From the NCBI GenBank assembly GCA_033283165.1, contig JAWMQL010000004.1, positions 248,001 to 312,000 on the forward strand: DNA of 64,000 bases. The letters run 5' to 3'. How positions within the stretch are numbered: position 1 is the first letter of the stretch; every line of letters begins with the position of its first letter. Shown here piece after piece: positions 34,949-43,150 of the stretch. A program made the position numbers and the translations under genes. The notes under the pieces were generated by a model that made no database searches, was not told where the DNA came from, and saw only the letters and a program-made list of their open reading frames with translations. The DNA is from JAWMQL01 sp033283165 (GTDB taxonomy: Bacteria > Pseudomonadota > Gammaproteobacteria > Pseudomonadales > Halieaceae).

Positions 34949-35373
34949 TATCCCTGTCCCCCGTAGAGACCGCAACGCTGTACCTGGCGATTGGTCCCGC
35001 ACAGCTCGCCGCCCTGGTGCGCGCCGATTACCGGTGCATTGAGCCAGGCCGGGACGGCGAGCGATTTTTATTTTTCAAACTCAGCCAGCGCTACGCCGAG
35101 ATGATCGCGCGCCAGTGGGAACTGGCGGCCCACGGCGTTGGCTATGTGGTGGAAGTGCGGCTGCCGCGCAGTTACCTGCAGCGCTTCGAGTTGAGTACGG
35201 TGGCCTACGAGGAGCACCTGGAATACCGGGTGCCGGTGGCAGAGCTGCCCGTGCTGAACCGGCAACTGGCGGTGGAGGTGCAGGTGGTGACGGCCTTCCG
35301 CGAGCACCAGGGTTATTCTGTGCCGCGCGGCCGCCTCCCGAGTTGGGACGTATTTCGGGGACAGTTCACTTAA
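34945..35373 (+). CDS. Conserved protein downstream of sortase, 3' end within a repeat element
   Basis: 142 residues. GTG overlaps the sortase stop (GTGA), so it is the last gene of the sortase operon. No signal peptide or membrane segment; the pattern is that of a small cytoplasmic beta/alpha protein (FLFFKLSQRYAEMIARQWEL, VTAFREHQGY). The final codons encoding F-R-G-Q-F-T and the stop lie inside a copy of the dispersed GGGGACAGTTCACTTAATTC repeat, so the original C-terminus may have been replaced. Role unknown. Confidence 0.7.
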   Translation: MISLSPVETATLYLAIGPAQLAALVRADYRCIEPGRDGERFLFFKLSQRYAEMIARQWELAAHGVGYVVEVRLPRSYLQRFELSTVAYEEHLEYRVPVAELPVLNRQLAVEVQVVTAFREHQGYSVPRGRLPSWDVFRGQFT

Positions 35374-35430
35374 TTCTGAACACAGAGGTGAGCAAAGATG
35401 CTGCGCCAGGGAATTTAGTGAACTGTCCCC
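35357..35430. repeat. Inverted pair of dispersed 20-bp repeat
   Basis: GGGGACAGTTCACTTAATTC at 35357-35376 and its inverse with one mismatch at 35411-35430, flanked by further matching bases, enclose 34 bp. This is a REPIN-like inverted unit of the family also present at 42024-42100. Confidence 0.85.
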
Positions 35431-35510
35431 GAAATTCCCGAAAGTGCTGACGCCTGCGCCTGCATTCTTTTGCTGGCAGGGGTAACAGGCCCTGCTATCA
35501 TCACTGCCTC

Positions 35511-38240
35511 ATGCAGGCAGCAAACACTCCCAAACAAGACAAACCAGCGTCGGCCGATGGTGACGGCAGGGCAACGCATTGGCACGCGGTGTCGGCGCAG
35601 GCGGCTTTGCGACACCAGTCTGTGGACAGCCGGCTCGGGCTCGACGAGGCCGAGGTAGAGGAGCGGCGCGACGTGTTCGGGCGCAACCGCCTGGCGGAAA
35701 AGCCGCACCGCTCCGCCTGGGTGGCGTTTTTTGAACAGTTCAAGAGCTTCCTGATCATCGTGCTGATCGGCGCCGGTATCCTGGCCGGTGCGATTGGCGA
35801 CCTGAAGGATGCGCTGGTCATTCTGGTGGTGGTATTCGTCAACGCCCTGCTTGGTTTCTGGCAGGAACACAGAGCGGAGCAGACCCTCGAGACACTCAAG
35901 AGAATGCTTTCGCCCGTCGCCCGGGTCAGGCGAGGTGGCGTCGAGCAGGAAGTGGTTGCAACCGCGCTGGTGCCGGGAGACCTGGTCGTCCTGGAGGCGG
36001 GTGATCGGGTGCCGGCGGACGGACGGCTGATCGACAGCCACAGCCTGGAGATCGACGAGTCTGCGTTCACCGGTGAATCGGTACCGGTCGCCAAGATGGC
36101 CTGGACCGTGCTTGATGCAACCGCACCGCTCGCGGAGCGGGTTAACATGGCCTATATGAATACCGTCGTGACCCGCGGGCGGGGAGAATTGCTGGTCACC
36201 GGTATTGGCATGGGTACCGAGATTGGCCGGCTGGCGGGCATGCTCACTGTGGCGGAGTCCGGGCAGACCCCGCTGCAGCGCCAGCTCGATGGGCTGGGTC
36301 GCCGCCTGGCGGTGATTGCCACCGCGGTGATCGTGCTGATCTTCATCATGGGCATTGCCCGCGGTCTGCCCTTGCTGCAGACCGTGCTGACATCCATCGC
36401 ACTGGCGGTTGCCGCCATCCCCGAGGGCCTGCCCGCCGTGGTGACCGTCACTCTGGCCGTGGGCCTGCATCGCATGGCGCAGCACCGGGCGATCGTGCGG
36501 CGCCTGGCGGCGGTTGAAACTCTGGGTTGCACCACGGTTATCTGCGCTGACAAGACCGGCACCCTTACCCTCAACCAGATGACCGCCCGCGCGTTCGTGT
36601 GCCGCGGTCAGCGGCTGCAGGTGACGGGGGAGGGTTATCGTGCCGAAGGCCGGATCAGCGACGAGGCCGACCGGGACCCGGTGGACCTCCACCGCTGCCT
36701 CTGCCCGGCTGCCTTCGCCAATGACAGCCGCATCTGCGACGGGCAATTGATCGGCGACCCCACCGAGGGAGCGCTACTGGCGCTGGCCTCGAAAGGGGTA
36801 GAGGAGGTTGAGCGACTCATCGAGCGTAGCCCCCGTGTGGCGGAAATTCCCTTCGACTCCGGGCACAAGTTCCAGGCGACGTTCCACCGGGAGGCGGACG
36901 CCGTCCGGCTCTACGTCAAGGGCGCGCCCGATGTGCTGCTGGCGCGGGCCTCACGACACCTCACCCAGCACGGGGAGGCCGCGCTGGATGACGAGAGCCG
37001 CGGCTGGTGGCGCGCCGAGAACGGGCATATGGCGGGCCGGTCGATGCGCGTGCTGGCGCTGGCCGATAAATGCATCCCGGCCGAGGGCTTCGATCCCGAG
37101 GGTGATCTGATGGCGCATGTGAGCGACCTCACCTTCGTCGGTCTGGTGGGCATCGCCGATCCGCCCCGGCCCGAGGCGCGGGACGCCATCGCCCAGTGCC
37201 ACCGGGCCGGCATCGCAGTGAAGATGATCACCGGAGACCATCGCCTGACCGCCGCGGCGACCGCCCGGGAACTCGGCATTCAGGGCGAGGTGGTCGACGG
37301 CGCGGAGCTGGACGGGATGACCGGGGAGGAACTCTCGCGGCGGGTCGACAAAATCGTCGTGTTTGCCCGGGTGGGGCCCGAACACAAGGTGCGTATCGTC
37401 CAGGCGCTGAAGGCCAATGGCCAGGTGGTGGCCATGACCGGCGACGGGGTGAACGATGCCCCGGCCCTGAAAAGTGCCCATATCGGTGTGGCCATGGGTA
37501 TCAACGGCACCGAGGTTGCCAAGGAGGCGGCCACCATGGTGCTGACCGACGACAACTTCGCGACTATCGTCGATGCGGTGGAGGAGGGGCGCGCTATCTA
37601 CGACAACATCGTCAAGTTCGTGCGGTTTCAACTCTCCACCAACATGGGCGCCGTGCAGGCCGTGCTCGGTGCCAGCCTGCTGGGCTGGCCGACGCCGTTC
37701 AGCGCGATTCACCTCCTGTGGATCAACATCATCATGGACGGCCCGCCTGCCATGAGCCTCGGAGTAGAGCCGGCGCGGGAAGGGGTGATGGACGACCCTC
37801 CCCGCAGCACCTCTGCGCGCATCCTGTCGGGGCACCGGGTGTTCCGGTTGTTCATCTATGGCCTGACCATGGCCGTCGGGACGCTCGCCCTGTTCAATTA
37901 CGCCCTGCCCAGGGGCGAGACCTACGCCCTGACCATGGCCTTTACCACGTTCGTGCTGTTCCAGTTTTTCAATATGTTCAATGCCCGGGCGGAATTCACC
38001 ACGGCCCTCAACCGGCAGTTCTTCACCAATCGCTGGCTGTGGCTCTCGCTGGCGTCAGTGCTGGGCCTGCAGGCCCTGGTGGTCAGCTGGGGACCGGCCC
38101 AGACCGTCTTCCACACGACCGACCTGACCCTGGCGGACTGGGGGCTGGCGGCACTGGTGGCCTCCAGCGTCCTGCTGTTCGACGAACTGCGTAAGCTGCT
38201 GCACCGCCTGTTCGCCGCCAACCGGGGTCAGTCTACTTAA
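35511..38240 (+). CDS. Cation-transporting P-type ATPase, SERCA/PMR1-like (P2)
   Basis: 909 residues, full length for P2 ATPases. N-terminal cation ATPase domain, then membrane helices M1-M2, the actuator motif TGES, M4 with IPEGLPAVV (calcium-type), the phosphorylation motif DKTGTLT (Asp about 347), KGAPD, TGD and hinge GDGVNDAPALK, then a C-terminal set of six helices. It most likely pumps Ca2+ out of the cytoplasm; Na+ or Mn2+ transport is possible in this subgroup. The stop codon lies in a degenerate copy of the repeat found at 35357 and 42024. Convergent with a DUF4124 gene. Confidence 0.93.
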   Translation: MQAANTPKQDKPASADGDGRATHWHAVSAQAALRHQSVDSRLGLDEAEVEERRDVFGRNRLAEKPHRSAWVAFFEQFKSFLIIVLIGAGILAGAIGDLKDALVILVVVFVNALLGFWQEHRAEQTLETLKRMLSPVARVRRGGVEQEVVATALVPGDLVVLEAGDRVPADGRLIDSHSLEIDESAFTGESVPVAKMAWTVLDATAPLAERVNMAYMNTVVTRGRGELLVTGIGMGTEIGRLAGMLTVAESGQTPLQRQLDGLGRRLAVIATAVIVLIFIMGIARGLPLLQTVLTSIALAVAAIPEGLPAVVTVTLAVGLHRMAQHRAIVRRLAAVETLGCTTVICADKTGTLTLNQMTARAFVCRGQRLQVTGEGYRAEGRISDEADRDPVDLHRCLCPAAFANDSRICDGQLIGDPTEGALLALASKGVEEVERLIERSPRVAEIPFDSGHKFQATFHREADAVRLYVKGAPDVLLARASRHLTQHGEAALDDESRGWWRAENGHMAGRSMRVLALADKCIPAEGFDPEGDLMAHVSDLTFVGLVGIADPPRPEARDAIAQCHRAGIAVKMITGDHRLTAAATARELGIQGEVVDGAELDGMTGEELSRRVDKIVVFARVGPEHKVRIVQALKANGQVVAMTGDGVNDAPALKSAHIGVAMGINGTEVAKEAATMVLTDDNFATIVDAVEEGRAIYDNIVKFVRFQLSTNMGAVQAVLGASLLGWPTPFSAIHLLWINIIMDGPPAMSLGVEPAREGVMDDPPRSTSARILSGHRVFRLFIYGLTMAVGTLALFNYALPRGETYALTMAFTTFVLFQFFNMFNARAEFTTALNRQFFTNRWLWLSLASVLGLQALVVSWGPAQTVFHTTDLTLADWGLAALVASSVLLFDELRKLLHRLFAANRGQST

Positions 38241-38243
38241 TTC
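38224..38243. repeat. Degenerate copy of the dispersed 20-bp repeat
   Basis: GGGGTCAGTCTACTTAATTC matches the GGGGACAGTTCACTTAATTC unit at 17 of 20 positions and supplies the ATPase stop codon in the same phase as at 35371-35373. Confidence 0.6.
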
Positions 38244-38562
38244 ATTCTTTGCAGTCGCCGGGCCCCTTGTCGTCTGCCACCCTGGCCCGGTCGATAAACC
38301 CGGCGTGACCCGGCGCCCGGTTGCAGGCGTCGCCATTAGCAGTTTTTGCGGAGGATTTGTGGTTGGCACTCTGGCCCGGTCGCTCGCTACCCGGGGGTTG
38401 TACCGGGGCATTTTCGCCGGGCGTGTTGTCGGAGCAGGCCACGTCCGTAAACACGGTGCGTCCCTGGGCGTCCTTGCACTGGTAGATGGTCTGGGCCTGG
38501 CCTGTGCTCGCCAGCAGGCCGGCGCTCGCGAATACTGTCGCAATCAGCCATGGATATCGCAC
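38242..38562 (-). CDS. Exported DUF4124 protein
   Basis: 106 residues. Signal peptide 1-23 ending GQA, then the DUF4124 core TIYQCKDAQGRTVFTDVAC with its conserved Cys pair. The rest is low-complexity Pro/Ala/Gly and may be disordered. It is periplasmic, and the family function is unknown. It ends one base beyond the ATPase stop on the other strand. The 249 bp between it and thrS hold the divergent promoters. Confidence 0.85.
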   Translation of the reverse strand: MRYPWLIATVFASAGLLASTGQAQTIYQCKDAQGRTVFTDVACSDNTPGENAPVQPPGSERPGQSANHKSSAKTANGDACNRAPGHAGFIDRARVADDKGPGDCKE

Positions 38563-38811
38563 CGCGTCACCTCCCTGGACTACAGGCCCCCAGTAGAGCA
38601 GACCCGCTGCGGTCTGTCATTATTTCCCTTTCAAAATGGCGTCCATTCAGGCAATATGCCGCCCTCGCTGGAACGCATCGGACCGCCGGATTGTAGCCGC
38701 CAGACCGGTTCCTCCACGAGTACGACCGGAATTTAAGAAGTCTAAGCAAATCAAAAGCTTAGGTCCACACGTGGCCTTTGGTAGGGGCCACCACTGAACA
38801 AGGACAGAGCC

Positions 38812-40734
38812 ATGCCTGTTATTACCCTGCCGGACGGCAGTCAACGCACATTCGAGCAACCCGTCTCCGTACACGACGTCGCCGCTGATATCGGTCCCGG
38901 CCTGGCAAAAGCCGCGCTGGCCGGTGTGGTGGATGGCCGCGAGGTCGACACCTCTCACGTGATCGACAACGACGCCAGCCTGGCCATCGTCACCGACCGC
39001 GATGACGCCGGGCTGGAAGTCATCCGCCACTCCACCGCCCACCTGCTGGCCATGGCCACCCAGGACCTGTTCCCGGGCGTGCAGGTCACCATTGGCCCGG
39101 TGATAGAGGACGGCTTCTATTACGACTTCGCCACCGAGCACCACTTCACCCCGGAGGACCTGGAGCGCATCGAGCAGCGCATGGAGGAGCTGGCTGCCGA
39201 GGATATCCCGGTCAAGCGCATCGTGACTTCGCGGGAGAACGCCATCGAGCTGTTTCGCAAGATGGGCGAGGATTACAAGGTCCAGATCATCGAGGACCTG
39301 CCCGCCGACGAGGAAATCACCCTGTACCGGCAGGGCGACTGGGGTGACCTGTGCCGCGGCCCCCACGTGCCCAGCACCGGCAAGCTCAAGGCCTTCAAAT
39401 TGACCAAGGTGGCTGGCGCCTACTGGCGGGGCGACTCCCGCAACGAGATGCTGCAGCGCATTTACGGCACTGCCTGGGCCAACAAGAAGCAGCTGAAGCA
39501 GTACCTGCATCGAATCGAGGAAGCCGAGAAGCGTGATCACCGCAAGATCGGCAAGAAACTGGACCTGTTCCATACCCAGGAAGAGGCCCCGGGCATGGTG
39601 TTCTGGCACCCGGCGGGCTGGACCATCTACCAGACCATCGAACAGTACATGCGCGGGCAGCAACTGGCGCAGGGTTACCGCGAGATCAAGACCCCGCAGC
39701 TGGTGGACCTGTCCCTGTGGGAGAAGTCCGGCCACGCAGACAAGTTCGGCGATGACATGTTCATGCTCAAGGCCGAGGAACGCGAGTTCGCGGTCAAGCC
39801 CATGAACTGTCCCTGCCACGTGCAGGTCTTCAACCAGGGGCTCAAGTCCTACCGCGACCTGCCCCTGAGACTGGCGGAATTCGGCTCCTGCCACCGCAAC
39901 GAACCGTCCGGGTCCCTGCACGGCATCATGCGGGTGCGCGGGTTTGTTCAGGATGACGCCCATATTTTCTGCACCGAGGAGCAGATCCAGGGCGAGGTGA
40001 GCCGCTTTATCGACTTCCTGCACGAGGTGTACGCGGACTTCGGTTTCAGCGATGTGATCTACCGTCTGTCCACCCGGCCCGAGAAACGGGTCGGGAGCGA
40101 CGCCGACTGGGACCGGGCGGAGAAGGCCCTGGCCGACGCCCTGGATGCCCAGGGACTGCCCTGGGAAGAACTGCCGGGAGAGGGCGCGTTTTATGGGCCG
40201 AAGGTCGAGTTTTCCCTGAAGGATTGCATCGGCCGGGTCTGGCAACTCGGCACCATCCAGGTGGATTTTTCCATGCCCGGGCGGCTCGACGCCCAGTATG
40301 TGGCGGAGGACGGCAGTCGCCAGGTGCCGGTCATGCTGCACCGCGCCATCCTGGGTTCCTTCGAGCGATTCATCGGGATTTTGATCGAACATTATGAAGG
40401 CATATTTCCCACCTGGCTGGCGCCACAGCAGGCGGTGGTGCTCAATATCACCGATAAACAGGCCGAATATGCCAAAAATGTGGAAGATTCCTTAAAAAAC
40501 AAGGGCTTTCGGGTGTTCTCGGACTTGAGAAACGAGAAAATCGGCTTTAAAATCCGCGAGCACACGATTTCCCGGGTCCCGTACCTGCTTGTGGTGGGGG
40601 ACAAAGAAGTGGAATCACAGACAGTGGCCGTGCGTGCCCGTCGTGGCGAGGATTTGGGATCCATGGATCTCGAGGCATTCAGCCAGCTCCTCGCGGACGA
40701 TGTAGCGCGTCGCGGTCGTATTGCATTGGATTAA
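38812..40734 (+). CDS. thrS: Threonyl-tRNA synthetase
   Basis: 640 residues after AAGGACAG. TGS domain (MPVITLPDGSQRTFEQPVSV), editing domain with HSTAHLLAMA and zinc-type HxxxH, class II catalytic core (MNCPCHVQVF, FVQDDAHIFC, FYGPKVEF) and C-terminal anticodon-binding domain. It charges tRNA-Thr and edits Ser. First gene of the thrS-infC-rpmI-rplT cluster; infC follows after 12 bases. The ThrS leader may form a translational operator as in E. coli, but I did not trace a clear one. Confidence 0.98.
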   Translation: MPVITLPDGSQRTFEQPVSVHDVAADIGPGLAKAALAGVVDGREVDTSHVIDNDASLAIVTDRDDAGLEVIRHSTAHLLAMATQDLFPGVQVTIGPVIEDGFYYDFATEHHFTPEDLERIEQRMEELAAEDIPVKRIVTSRENAIELFRKMGEDYKVQIIEDLPADEEITLYRQGDWGDLCRGPHVPSTGKLKAFKLTKVAGAYWRGDSRNEMLQRIYGTAWANKKQLKQYLHRIEEAEKRDHRKIGKKLDLFHTQEEAPGMVFWHPAGWTIYQTIEQYMRGQQLAQGYREIKTPQLVDLSLWEKSGHADKFGDDMFMLKAEEREFAVKPMNCPCHVQVFNQGLKSYRDLPLRLAEFGSCHRNEPSGSLHGIMRVRGFVQDDAHIFCTEEQIQGEVSRFIDFLHEVYADFGFSDVIYRLSTRPEKRVGSDADWDRAEKALADALDAQGLPWEELPGEGAFYGPKVEFSLKDCIGRVWQLGTIQVDFSMPGRLDAQYVAEDGSRQVPVMLHRAILGSFERFIGILIEHYEGIFPTWLAPQQAVVLNITDKQAEYAKNVEDSLKNKGFRVFSDLRNEKIGFKIREHTISRVPYLLVVGDKEVESQTVAVRARRGEDLGSMDLEAFSQLLADDVARRGRIALD

Positions 40735-40746
40735 TGGAGAGTCAGC

Positions 40747-41280
40747 ATTAAGAGAGACAGTGGTAAAGGCGCGAAGAAGGCGCTGACCAACGACCAGATC
40801 ACCCATGACCCGGTACGCCTGATCGGCGCAGACGGAGCTCAGGTAGGAATTGTTCCTCTCAGCGAGGCAAAGGCCACAGCGGAAGCGGCCGGGATGGACC
40901 TCGTGTTGATTGCTGATTCAGATCCCGCGGTCTGCAAGATCATGGACTACGGGAAGCACGTGTTCGAGGCCAAGAAGCAAAAAGCTGCCCAGAAGAAGAA
41001 GCAGAAGCGAACACAGGTAAAAGAGATGAAGTTTCGTCCAGGGACGGAGGAAGGAGACTACCAGGTAAAACTACGCAACCTGACACGTTTCCTTGAAAAC
41101 GGCGATAAGGCCAAGGTCACCCTGCGGTTTCGCGGGCGTGAAATGGCTCACCAGGAAATCGGCATGGAGCTGCTCAAGCGAGTAGAAGCTGATCTGGCCG
41201 AGTTGGGTGGAGTGGAGCAGTTTCCGAAAATGGAAGGCCGCCAGCTCACAATGGTTATCGCCCCCAAGAAGAAGAACTAG
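40747..41280 (+). CDS. infC: Translation initiation factor IF-3 (AUU start)
   Basis: 177 residues. The frame begins at ATT 40747, preceded by GGAGAG (40736-40741), and reads KRDSGKGAKKALTNDQITHD, the complete family N-terminus. Starting at the first ATG (40894) would delete 49 residues. The rare AUU start is the known basis for IF-3 autoregulation: high IF-3 rejects the non-canonical start. The N domain, the lysine-rich linker (EAKKQKAAQKKKQKRTQVKE) and the C domain are intact. It is translationally close to thrS. Confidence 0.96.
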   Translation: MKRDSGKGAKKALTNDQITHDPVRLIGADGAQVGIVPLSEAKATAEAAGMDLVLIADSDPAVCKIMDYGKHVFEAKKQKAAQKKKQKRTQVKEMKFRPGTEEGDYQVKLRNLTRFLENGDKAKVTLRFRGREMAHQEIGMELLKRVEADLAELGGVEQFPKMEGRQLTMVIAPKKKN

Positions 41281-41339
41281 CGGCCCGTGAATGCCCTTGT
41301 TTCTTTGTTTATTTAAATGCAAATGCGGAGTAGTTGATT

Positions 41340-41534
41340 ATGCCTAAAGCAAAAATTCACAGCGGGGCTGCCAAGCGGTTCAAGAAAACCGCCGGCGGTT
41401 ACAAGCGCAAGAGCGCCAACAGGAGTCACATCCTGACCAAGATGACGACCAAGCGTAAGCGCCAGCTGCGTGGAACCTCCATGATTCACAAGCGTGATGA
41501 GGTTCTGATCGATCGCATGCTGCGTGCCAAGTAA
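41340..41534 (+). CDS. rpmI: 50S ribosomal protein L35
   Basis: 64 residues from ATG at 41340 (MPKAKIHSGAAKRFKKTAGG). It has the lysine/arginine-rich L35 pattern, including SHILTKMTTKRKRQLRG. It lies between infC and rplT in the standard order. In relatives L20 represses this operon by binding the rpmI leader; the 59-base leader here is short and I do not see the pseudoknot. Confidence 0.97.
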   Translation: MPKAKIHSGAAKRFKKTAGGYKRKSANRSHILTKMTTKRKRQLRGTSMIHKRDEVLIDRMLRAK

Positions 41535-41564
41535 CGCCGACTGTCATAGGAAAGGAGAAGACAT

Positions 41565-41921
41565 ATGCCTCGCGTAAAACGTGGTGTGGTGGCTCATCGC
41601 CGTCACAAGAAGATTCTGAAGCAGGCCAAGGGTTACTACGGTGCCCGCAGCCGTGTGTTTCGTGTTGCCAAGCAGGCCGTAACCAAGGCTGGCCAGTATG
41701 CCTACCGTGACCGCCGTCAGCGCAAGCGTCAGTTCCGCGCGCTGTGGATCACCCGCATCAATGCCCAGTCTCGCGCCAACGGCCTGAGCTACAGCCGCCT
41801 GATCAATGGCCTGAAAAAGGCCGACATCGCCCTGGATCGCCGTGTACTGGCGGACCTGGCGGTGCACGACAAGCCGGCTTTTGCAGCGATCGTGGAGCAA
41901 GCGAAGGCCTCACTGGCCTGA
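41565..41921 (+). CDS. rplT: 50S ribosomal protein L20
   Basis: 118 residues after AGGAGAAG. Begins MPRVKRGVVAHRRHKKILKQ and has the full L20 pattern, binding 23S rRNA early in 50S assembly. Last gene before a strong terminator/attenuator and the pheST genes. Confidence 0.98.
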   Translation: MPRVKRGVVAHRRHKKILKQAKGYYGARSRVFRVAKQAVTKAGQYAYRDRRQRKRQFRALWITRINAQSRANGLSYSRLINGLKKADIALDRRVLADLAVHDKPAFAAIVEQAKASLA

Positions 41922-41975
41922 GCCCACCCCCGGACCGCCCTGGCGCGGTTCTCGCTGGCTACACAAGAAGACAAG

Positions 41976-42008
41976 AAGGGAAAGGGCCTGGCTCTTTCCC
42001 TTTTTTTT
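41976..42008 (+). terminator. Rho-independent terminator after rplT, possible pheST attenuator
   Basis: Stem AAGGGAAAG (41976-41984) with CTTTCCCTT (41994-42002) and loop GGCCTGGCT, followed by a run of eight T (42001-42008). In E. coli a Phe-rich leader peptide (pheM) controls such an attenuator; I do not find a Phe-rich leader here. Confidence 0.85.
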
Positions 42009-42012
42009 GTAA

Positions 42013-42077
42013 GCCGCTATTTCGGGGACAGTTCACTTAATTCATGGAATTAAGTGAACTGTCCCCGAAATAGCGGC
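42013..42077. repeat. 31-bp perfect inverted repeat (REPIN-like) upstream of pheS
   Basis: Left arm 42013-42043 and right arm 42047-42077 are exact inverse copies around ATG. They contain GGGGACAGTTCACTTAATTC at 42024-42043 and its inverse at 42047-42066. In RNA this is a very stable 31-bp hairpin 42 bases before the pheS start. Confidence 0.95.
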
Positions 42078-42080
42078 AGG

Positions 42081-42107
42081 GAATTAAGTGAACTGTCCCC
42101 GAATTAG
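42081..42107. repeat. Third copy of the dispersed repeat before pheS
   Basis: GAATTAAGTGAACTGTCCCC at 42081-42100 repeats the right arm of the neighbouring palindrome in direct orientation. It ends 13 bases before pheS and overlaps its leader. Confidence 0.9.
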
Positions 42108-42119
42108 GACTGAGAACGA

Positions 42120-43136
42120 ATGGAAAACCTCGAACCATTAGCGAACGAAGCACGGGCTGCCATCGACGCTGCCAACGACGCCGCTGCGCTGGAGCAGTTG
42201 CGCGTGGACTACCTTGGCAAGAAGGGCAAGGTCACCGGTCTGCTCAAGGGCCTGGGTAAACTGAGCCCCGAGGAACGCCCGGCCGCCGGCGCCCGGATCA
42301 ACGTGGTCAAGCAGGAGTTGCAGGAACTGATCGGCGTGCGCAAGCGGGCGCTGGAGGCGGCGGCCATCGAGGCCCGGCTGGCAGCCGAGACCATCGATGT
42401 GACCCTGCCCGGTCGCGGCCAGTCCACCGGTGGCCTGCACCCGGTGACCCGCACTATCGAACGCATCGAGGACTTTTTCGGCGCCATCGGCTTCGAGGTC
42501 GCCGAGGGCCCGGAAATCGAGGACGACTACCACAACTTCGAGGCCCTCAATATTCCCGCGCACCACCCGGCCAGGGCCATGCATGACACCTTTTACGTGG
42601 ACGCCCATACGGTGTTGCGTACCCACACCTCGCCGGTGCAGGTGCGGGTGATGGAAAACAGCGAGCCGCCCCTGCGCATCATCTGCCCGGGCCGCGTGTA
42701 CCGCTGCGATTCCGACCTGACCCACACGCCCATGTTCCATCAGGTGGAGGGCCTGCTGATCGACGAGCAGTCCAGCTTCGCCGACCTGAAGGGCGTGCTG
42801 GAAGAGTTCCTGCAAGTATTTTTCGAGCAGGACGATCTCGCGGTGCGTTTCCGTCCGTCCTACTTCCCCTTCACCGAACCGTCGGCGGAGGTGGACATTC
42901 AGTGCGTCAACTGCGGCGGCTCGGGCTGCCGCGTGTGCAGCCAGACCGGCTGGCTGGAAATCCTCGGTTGCGGCATGGTGCACCCGAGAGTGTTCGAGTA
43001 CTCCGGCATCGATCCTGAAAAGTACTCCGGGTTCGCCTTCGGCATGGGCGTGGAACGCCTGGCCATGTTGCGCTACGGGGTGAACGACCTGCGTCTGTTT
43101 TTCGACAACGACCTGCGCTTCCTGGAACAGTTTTAA
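42120..43136 (+). CDS. pheS: Phenylalanyl-tRNA synthetase alpha subunit
   Basis: 338 residues. N-terminal coiled coil, then the class II core with motif 2 region ICPGRVYRCDSDLTHTPMFH, FRPSYFPFTEPSAEVD and motif 3 GFAFGMGVERLAMLRYG. It forms an alpha2beta2 enzyme with PheT and activates Phe. The mRNA leader carries the repeat hairpin described at 42013. pheT follows after 14 bases. Confidence 0.98.
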   Translation: MENLEPLANEARAAIDAANDAAALEQLRVDYLGKKGKVTGLLKGLGKLSPEERPAAGARINVVKQELQELIGVRKRALEAAAIEARLAAETIDVTLPGRGQSTGGLHPVTRTIERIEDFFGAIGFEVAEGPEIEDDYHNFEALNIPAHHPARAMHDTFYVDAHTVLRTHTSPVQVRVMENSEPPLRIICPGRVYRCDSDLTHTPMFHQVEGLLIDEQSSFADLKGVLEEFLQVFFEQDDLAVRFRPSYFPFTEPSAEVDIQCVNCGGSGCRVCSQTGWLEILGCGMVHPRVFEYSGIDPEKYSGFAFGMGVERLAMLRYGVNDLRLFFDNDLRFLEQF

Positions 43137-43150
43137 CGGAGACCGAACAA

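Noticed and set aside
38567..38811. Small frames between the DUF4124 gene and thrS
   Set aside because: No ribosome site or conserved features; region is better read as the divergent promoters and thrS leader.
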